Source: Sulfuricurvum sp. (GTDB taxonomy: Bacteria; Campylobacterota; Campylobacteria; Campylobacterales; Sulfurimonadaceae). From it: a stretch of 25,265 nucleotides of DNA. The number at the start of each line of letters is the position of its first letter. Positions within the stretch are counted from its first letter, which is position 1. Position numbers and translations under genes: made by a program. This document shows positions 21,310 through 25,265 of this stretch, one piece after another. The notes beneath the pieces are model-generated. The model worked only from the letters and a program-made list of their open reading frames with translations, was not told where the DNA came from and did not search any database. The stretch spans positions 1 to 25,265 of the forward strand of contig JACXUE010000007.1 of the NCBI GenBank assembly GCA_014764075.1. Reading direction: 5' to 3'.

Positions 21310-22553
21310 AGCCAAAAGTTTTTTTTAAGACCTTCGGGTGCCGCACCAATGTGTTTGATTCACAGGTAATGATGGGGGCGTTGCGCGATTATGAGGTGAC
21401 CGAAAACGAGAGTGAAGCCGATATCGTCATCGTCAACTCCTGTACTGTGACTAACGGAGCGGATGTGAGTGTGCGTGGATACGTCAACCAGATGGACAAG
21501 CAGGGCAAAAAGCTCTTTTTGACCGGATGCGGCGCTCATACCAAAGGGGAAAGCCTTTTTGCGAGCGGAAAAATTCAGGGAGTTTTCGGGCAATCGGAAA
21601 AGATGAAAATCAATACGCTCCTCTCTACTGAAAGTCGATTCTATGAAATCGGAGACTTGAATTACATCGACGATGCGATTGTCGAAGAGTTTATCGGAAA
21701 ATCGCGCGCGTTCATCAAAATCCAAGAGGGGTGCAATTTTCGGTGCAATTACTGTATTATCCCATATGTGCGCGGTAATGCGCGGAGTATGGACGAAGCT
21801 AAAATCCTAGAACAGGTCTCCCGTTTGGCGAGCAACGGATTTGGGGAGTTTGTCTTAACCGGAACCAATGTTGGAAGCTACGGCCAGGGTGAGGGGCGAA
21901 GCATCGCCGAGCTTATGAAAAAAATGTCGCTCATTCGGGGAGTCCGCCGCATCCGTGTCGGTTCGCTCGAACCGATCCAAATCAACGAATCGTTTCAGGA
22001 GATATTGGATGAATCGTGGCTGGAGAGACATCTGCACATCGCGATTCAACACAGCTCCAATGAGATGCTCCGTCTGATGAATCGCCGTAACCGTCATCAA
22101 AGCGATGCCGAACTTTTCGGCATGCTTCATGAGCGTGGTTTTGCTTTGGGAACCGATTTCATCGTTGGCCATCCAGGGGAGAGCGATACGCTATGGAGAG
22201 AAGCGATGGAAAATATCGACTCTCTTCATCTCACCCATATCCACCCGTTCACCTACTCCAAACGAGACGGTACACCCAGTGCAACAATGAAACCGGAGAT
22301 CAACGGAACGGTATCGGCACAGCGGATGGCGGAGCTGAACGAACGGATTCGCGCCAACAACCATTTGTTTCGAAAGTCGATGGTAAAAGTGCCGTTGGAG
22401 GTGTTGGTTGAATCGTATGACGGACAACGGTATGTGGGATATGATCAGTTTTTTAACAAAGTGCTCATCGAATCACAAGAAGATTTGATCGGGAACTGGA
22501 TCGCACTGGAAGATTATGAGGTGGATGATGAATATAACGTGGCAAAATTTTAA
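21306..22553 (+). CDS. mtaB: tRNA t6A37 methylthiotransferase (MtaB type)
   Basis: A 415-residue methylthiotransferase. The N-terminal UPF0004 domain has three cluster cysteines, C12 (FGCRTN), C46 (NSCTVTN) and C75 (LTGCGA). The radical-SAM domain carries CNFRCNYC with C143, C147 and C150. A C-terminal TRAM-like beta domain is present but short. The FGCRTN-x-FDSQ opening and overall plan fit MtaB, which adds a methylthio group to t6A37 to give ms2t6A, more than MiaB or RimO; the choice rests on subfamily character, not a tree. ATGA overlap with the mscS gene; the stop lies inside the next gene. Confidence 0.87.
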   Translation: MKPKVFFKTFGCRTNVFDSQVMMGALRDYEVTENESEADIVIVNSCTVTNGADVSVRGYVNQMDKQGKKLFLTGCGAHTKGESLFASGKIQGVFGQSEKMKINTLLSTESRFYEIGDLNYIDDAIVEEFIGKSRAFIKIQEGCNFRCNYCIIPYVRGNARSMDEAKILEQVSRLASNGFGEFVLTGTNVGSYGQGEGRSIAELMKKMSLIRGVRRIRVGSLEPIQINESFQEILDESWLERHLHIAIQHSSNEMLRLMNRRNRHQSDAELFGMLHERGFALGTDFIVGHPGESDTLWREAMENIDSLHLTHIHPFTYSKRDGTPSATMKPEINGTVSAQRMAELNERIRANNHLFRKSMVKVPLEVLVESYDGQRYVGYDQFFNKVLIESQEDLIGNWIALEDYEVDDEYNVAKF

Positions 22554-24198
22554 CCGCAATCAGCTCATATTGATCGTTTCGGGGGGGATTATCCTCCTCT
22601 TGCTCCTCTTCGCTCTTTTGCGTGACAATACCGATACGGTGACATTGGCGCAAGCATCAGAGTTGATCCAAAATAATCAAGTCGATAAAGCGTTCAGCGA
22701 TAACGGCTACACCTATTTTGTGACAAAAGAGGAGGGGACGGTTAAAATCATCTCTTCACAACTCCCCCCTGAATTGACCGAAAATTTGGTTATAGAGCCA
22801 AAAAGTTCCAAAGGGTGGTTGTGGTTTTTTGCCTTTTTTGCCTTTATCGGCGGTGCGGGGTTTTGGGCATGGAAGAGTAAACTCGGATTTGAAGAGGACG
22901 CTCCTGTCGAAACTCCGATTACTGCGAAAGCTTCATCCAAGGTAGAGCCCGAAGTCGCGACCAATGTCATCCCTGTGGTTAAATCGACGGTACGATTCAG
23001 CGATATCGGCGGAATAACCGATGTCAAAGTGGAACTCGAAGAGATTATCGACTTTTTACGCAATCCGAAACGCTATTACAGTTTTGGTGCCCGTATGCCG
23101 CGCGGGGTATTGCTCGTAGGCCCTCCGGGTGTCGGTAAAACGATGATTGCCAAAGCGGTTGCGGCCGAAGCGGATGTGCCGTTTTTTTACCAAAGTGGCG
23201 CGTCGTTCGTTCAGATTTATGTCGGAATGGGGGCTAAGCGGGTGAGTGAGCTCTTCAATGCCGCCAAGAAAAATGCCCCCGCGATCATTTTTATTGACGA
23301 AATCGATGCCGTCGGTAAAAAACGGGAAGGGGGGCGAAACGACGAACGTGAGGGGACGCTCAACCAACTCCTCACCGAGATGGACGGATTTGAAGAGACG
23401 AGCGGAATCGTCGTGATTGCCGCTACCAATAACATCGATGTGATAGATTCGGCACTTCTGCGGGCGGGACGGTTTGATCGCCGTATTTTCGTAGAACTTC
23501 CGACTGCTTCCGAGCGAGAAGCGATTTTGCAAAAATACCTCCGTCAAATACCTCATGAGCTTTCGATCGGCGATGTCGCGAAAATGACGGTTGGGTTCAA
23601 CGGCGCCTCTTTGGCGGCGTTGGTCAACGAAGCGGCATTATTGTGTATGCGTCAAGCCGAGTTTCAAGTACGGTTGGAACATTTCATTGCGGTTAAAGAC
23701 AAAGTGATGTTCGGCAAAAAGAAGATCGCGATGCTCACCCCCGAACAGCGCCGTTACCAAGTGCGTTATCAAGCGGGAAAAGTATTTGCGGCGACATGGT
23801 TCGATCTTCCGTACGAAAAGATTACTCTAACCAACGACTCGATTACACCGCCTACCGCCGAGCCGCAGTTGCGCCATGAGATCGAAGCCCATATCCGCGT
23901 CCATTTGGCGGGGTTGGCGGCATCACAGCTCAAATTCGGAGAACACGCCAGCAATGTTTCTCATGATCTTGGTGTAGCCAAAGAGCTGATCCATTCGATG
24001 ATTTATGAGTACGGGATGGGGAGTACTATCCTACCCAACGCTGAGGATGAGAGCAAACTCTCCGAACGGTTGTTGAGTGAAATGACGACGTTGTTGGAAC
24101 GCAACGAAAAGATCCTTGCCAAATTCGAAATGATTTTGGATGAGTATGAGCAGATTTCCAAAGCCCTCGCCAGAGCTACGATGAATGAAATTTTATAG
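22528..24198 (+). CDS. FtsH-like AAA protein without the zinc-protease motif
   Basis: A 556-residue FtsH homologue. Two membrane helices (about 13-31 and 97-112) flank a small periplasmic domain. The AAA module is intact: Walker A GPPGVGKT (198-205), pore loop FVQIYVG (227-233), Walker B IIFIDEID (253-260), second region of homology ending RAGRFDRR (312-319). Where FtsH has the catalytic HEAGH, this protein has YQAGK (414-418), losing both histidines and the glutamate; the later aspartate (SHDLGVAK) remains. It is therefore probably an ATPase/unfoldase or a regulatory partner of a true FtsH, not a protease. ATG 22528 is preferred (GAGGTG five bases upstream); in-frame ATGs at 22516 and 22525 are alternatives. 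It overlaps mtaB and bioV. Confidence 0.88.
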   Translation: MNITWQNFNRNQLILIVSGGIILLLLLFALLRDNTDTVTLAQASELIQNNQVDKAFSDNGYTYFVTKEEGTVKIISSQLPPELTENLVIEPKSSKGWLWFFAFFAFIGGAGFWAWKSKLGFEEDAPVETPITAKASSKVEPEVATNVIPVVKSTVRFSDIGGITDVKVELEEIIDFLRNPKRYYSFGARMPRGVLLVGPPGVGKTMIAKAVAAEADVPFFYQSGASFVQIYVGMGAKRVSELFNAAKKNAPAIIFIDEIDAVGKKREGGRNDEREGTLNQLLTEMDGFEETSGIVVIAATNNIDVIDSALLRAGRFDRRIFVELPTASEREAILQKYLRQIPHELSIGDVAKMTVGFNGASLAALVNEAALLCMRQAEFQVRLEHFIAVKDKVMFGKKKIAMLTPEQRRYQVRYQAGKVFAATWFDLPYEKITLTNDSITPPTAEPQLRHEIEAHIRVHLAGLAASQLKFGEHASNVSHDLGVAKELIHSMIYEYGMGSTILPNAEDESKLSERLLSEMTTLLERNEKILAKFEMILDEYEQISKALARATMNEIL

Positions 24199-24700
24199 CG
24201 GATTTTCTCTAAAGGAGGATCAATGCTTTTTCGATCCTTTTCTCAATGTGAGCGATTTTACGGTTGCCGGATTCAGTTACGGTGCGATCAAAGCAGCTCT
24301 CTATGCCGCCGAGGCAAGTGAGCGGATCGATACCCTTCAACTCTTTTCCCCCGCTTTTTTCCAAACCAAAAAAGAGTCGTTTCGCCGCCTTCAAATGTCT
24401 GGATATTTCAAAGACAGTGAACGCTATCTTGAAAATTTTATCACCAGCTGTTTCGCCCCTCTCCCTAAATCCCCGATTAAATTTGGGGAAAACAGTGCGG
24501 AGGCTTTGGAAGAGTTACTCTATTTTGAGTGGACGAAAGAGTTGATGGAGACGATTCGCTCCAAGGGGATACGGGTCGAGGTTTATCTCGGACTGGAAGA
24601 TCAGGTGATCGATGTGGAGGGGGCGAGAGAGTTTTTTCTTTCGTTTGCGACGGTTACATCGATCCGAAAAGGGAACCATTTTTTACAGGAGTTAGTATGA
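24185..24700 (+). CDS. bioV: BioV, pimeloyl-ACP methyl ester esterase
   Basis: A 171-residue minimal alpha/beta hydrolase. The nucleophile elbow is GFSYG with S31; later acid and base candidates are D139 (GLEDQVID) and H165 (KGNHFLQ). The opening MKFYSGFSL, the VAGFSYGAIKAALYA stretch and LQLFSPAFFQ are as in BioV, the Campylobacterota-specific esterase that frees pimeloyl-ACP from its methyl ester for biotin synthesis, replacing BioH. At about 170 residues it is shorter than BioH, as BioV proteins are. The start lies within the end of the FtsH-like gene (14-base overlap) and the stop overlaps mogA. No other biotin gene is in the window. Confidence 0.85.
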   Translation: MKFYSGFSLKEDQCFFDPFLNVSDFTVAGFSYGAIKAALYAAEASERIDTLQLFSPAFFQTKKESFRRLQMSGYFKDSERYLENFITSCFAPLPKSPIKFGENSAEALEELLYFEWTKELMETIRSKGIRVEVYLGLEDQVIDVEGAREFFLSFATVTSIRKGNHFLQELV

Positions 24701-25227
24701 GTGTTATCAAAATAGGGGTTATTACCGCATCAGACCGTGCGAGTGCGGGGATTTATGAAGATATTTCAGGTGTGGCGATTCAAGAGGCGATGAGAGATTA
24801 TCTCAAATCGGAACATGAAATCGTCTATCGTTGTATCCCCGATGATCAAAACACGATTGAAGAGACAATGATGGAGTTATGTGACCGTGAGGGGTGCTGT
24901 TTAGTAGTTACGACGGGGGGAACGGGTCCCGCAAAGCGTGACGTCACCCCTGAAGCGACCGAGAACGTATGTGAGAAGATGATGCCGGGCTTTGGTGAGT
25001 TGATGCGTCAAGTGAGCCTCAAATATGTCCCTACGGCGATCCTTTCACGACAGACCGCCGGAATTCGAGGCCGTAGCCTCATTATCAATCTTCCGGGGAA
25101 ACCCAAATCGATCCGTGAGTGTTTGGACGCGGTGTTTCCGGCGGTGCCGTATTGTATCGATTTGATCGAAGGACCGTATCTTGAATGTAACGAAGAGGTT
25201 ATAAAAGCGTTCCGACCAAAGCAGTAA
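24697..25227 (+). CDS. mogA: Molybdopterin adenylyltransferase
   Basis: A 176-residue MogA/MoaB-type protein. It activates molybdopterin by adenylylation so that MoeA can insert molybdate. Motifs: IGVITASDRASAGIYED at the start, TTGGTGP (72-78) for the nucleotide/pterin site, RDVTPEAT, and a C-terminal NLPGKPKSIRECL. ATG 24697 is the start: AGGAG lies five bases upstream and it makes an ATGA overlap with the bioV stop; the longer open frame from 24529 would run through bioV in another frame. It is the last gene in view; the 38 bases after it hold no feature I can name apart from a GGAG at about 25246 that may belong to a gene beyond the window. Confidence 0.93.
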   Translation: MSVIKIGVITASDRASAGIYEDISGVAIQEAMRDYLKSEHEIVYRCIPDDQNTIEETMMELCDREGCCLVVTTGGTGPAKRDVTPEATENVCEKMMPGFGELMRQVSLKYVPTAILSRQTAGIRGRSLIINLPGKPKSIRECLDAVFPAVPYCIDLIEGPYLECNEEVIKAFRPKQ

Positions 25228-25265
25228 TATTCGATTAAGATATATTGGAGTAGGATAAAAGTAGA

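Noticed and set aside
23056..23556. - strand open frame of 166 codons inside the FtsH-like gene
   Set aside because: Antisense to the conserved AAA module, with low-complexity, histidine/arginine-rich translation typical of a shadow frame.
24529..24696. N-terminal extension of MogA
   Set aside because: These codons overlap bioV in another frame and translate to non-conserved glycine/arginine-rich sequence; ATG 24697 has a good ribosome binding site.
1..25265. CRISPR array, tRNA/rRNA gene or intact insertion sequence
   Set aside because: No regularly spaced direct repeats, no cloverleaf-type sequence and no transposase frame were seen on either strand.

Overview
The window looks like chromosomal DNA of a Campylobacterota (epsilonproteobacterial) species, most like free-living sulfur oxidisers of the Sulfurimonas/Sulfuricurvum type. 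The pointers are gene families and gene orders: tsaE-lptB-rpoN, aroB-mscS-mtaB-ftsH-like, the esterase BioV, and a soluble TrkA/RCK protein next to aroB. The organism assignment is inference from protein character and remembered synteny, not from a database search.

Region 1 (start to 10,002, + strand) is the 3' part of a Pel exopolysaccharide locus: the end of pelE (entering from before the window), then pelF, pelG, pelA, a membrane-anchored TPR protein, and pelB with a C-terminal beta-barrel. All junctions overlap or lie one base apart, so it reads as one operon. PelF polymerises, PelG and PelE belong to the inner-membrane synthase complex, PelA deacetylates and hydrolyses in the periplasm, and PelB is the outer-membrane exit. 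The periplasmic TPR/export function seems to be divided between two genes. The DNA is visibly more AT-rich than the rest.

Region 2 (about 10,003-11,063) is a scar. The tail of an RTX-type surface protein begins directly after the pelB stop and abuts a 262-codon degenerate EAL domain resembling the end of a LapD-type c-di-GMP receptor. A palindrome with the dRS3-type arm arrangement follows.

Region 3 (11,067-12,442, - strand) is a compact three-gene operon with its own sigma70-like promoter: a NifU/IscU-like scaffold lacking its first cysteine, a double ferritin-like protein, and a 27-residue single-helix membrane protein too small for routine gene calling. A 5'-truncated CopG-type antitoxin remnant lies behind the promoter.

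Region 4 (12,636-17,081, + strand) is a tight housekeeping operon: S4-domain RNA-binding protein, trpD, tsaE, lptB, rpoN and a TIGR02757 family gene. A very good -24/-12 (sigma54) promoter motif lies upstream of the first gene, so RpoN may drive its own operon.

Region 5 (17,107-25,227, + strand) holds a soluble RCK/TrkA protein, then aroB, an MscS-family channel, mtaB, an FtsH-like AAA protein whose zinc-protease motif is lost, bioV and mogA, with overlapping reading frames from aroB through mogA. I saw no tRNA or rRNA gene, no CRISPR array and no intact insertion sequence.
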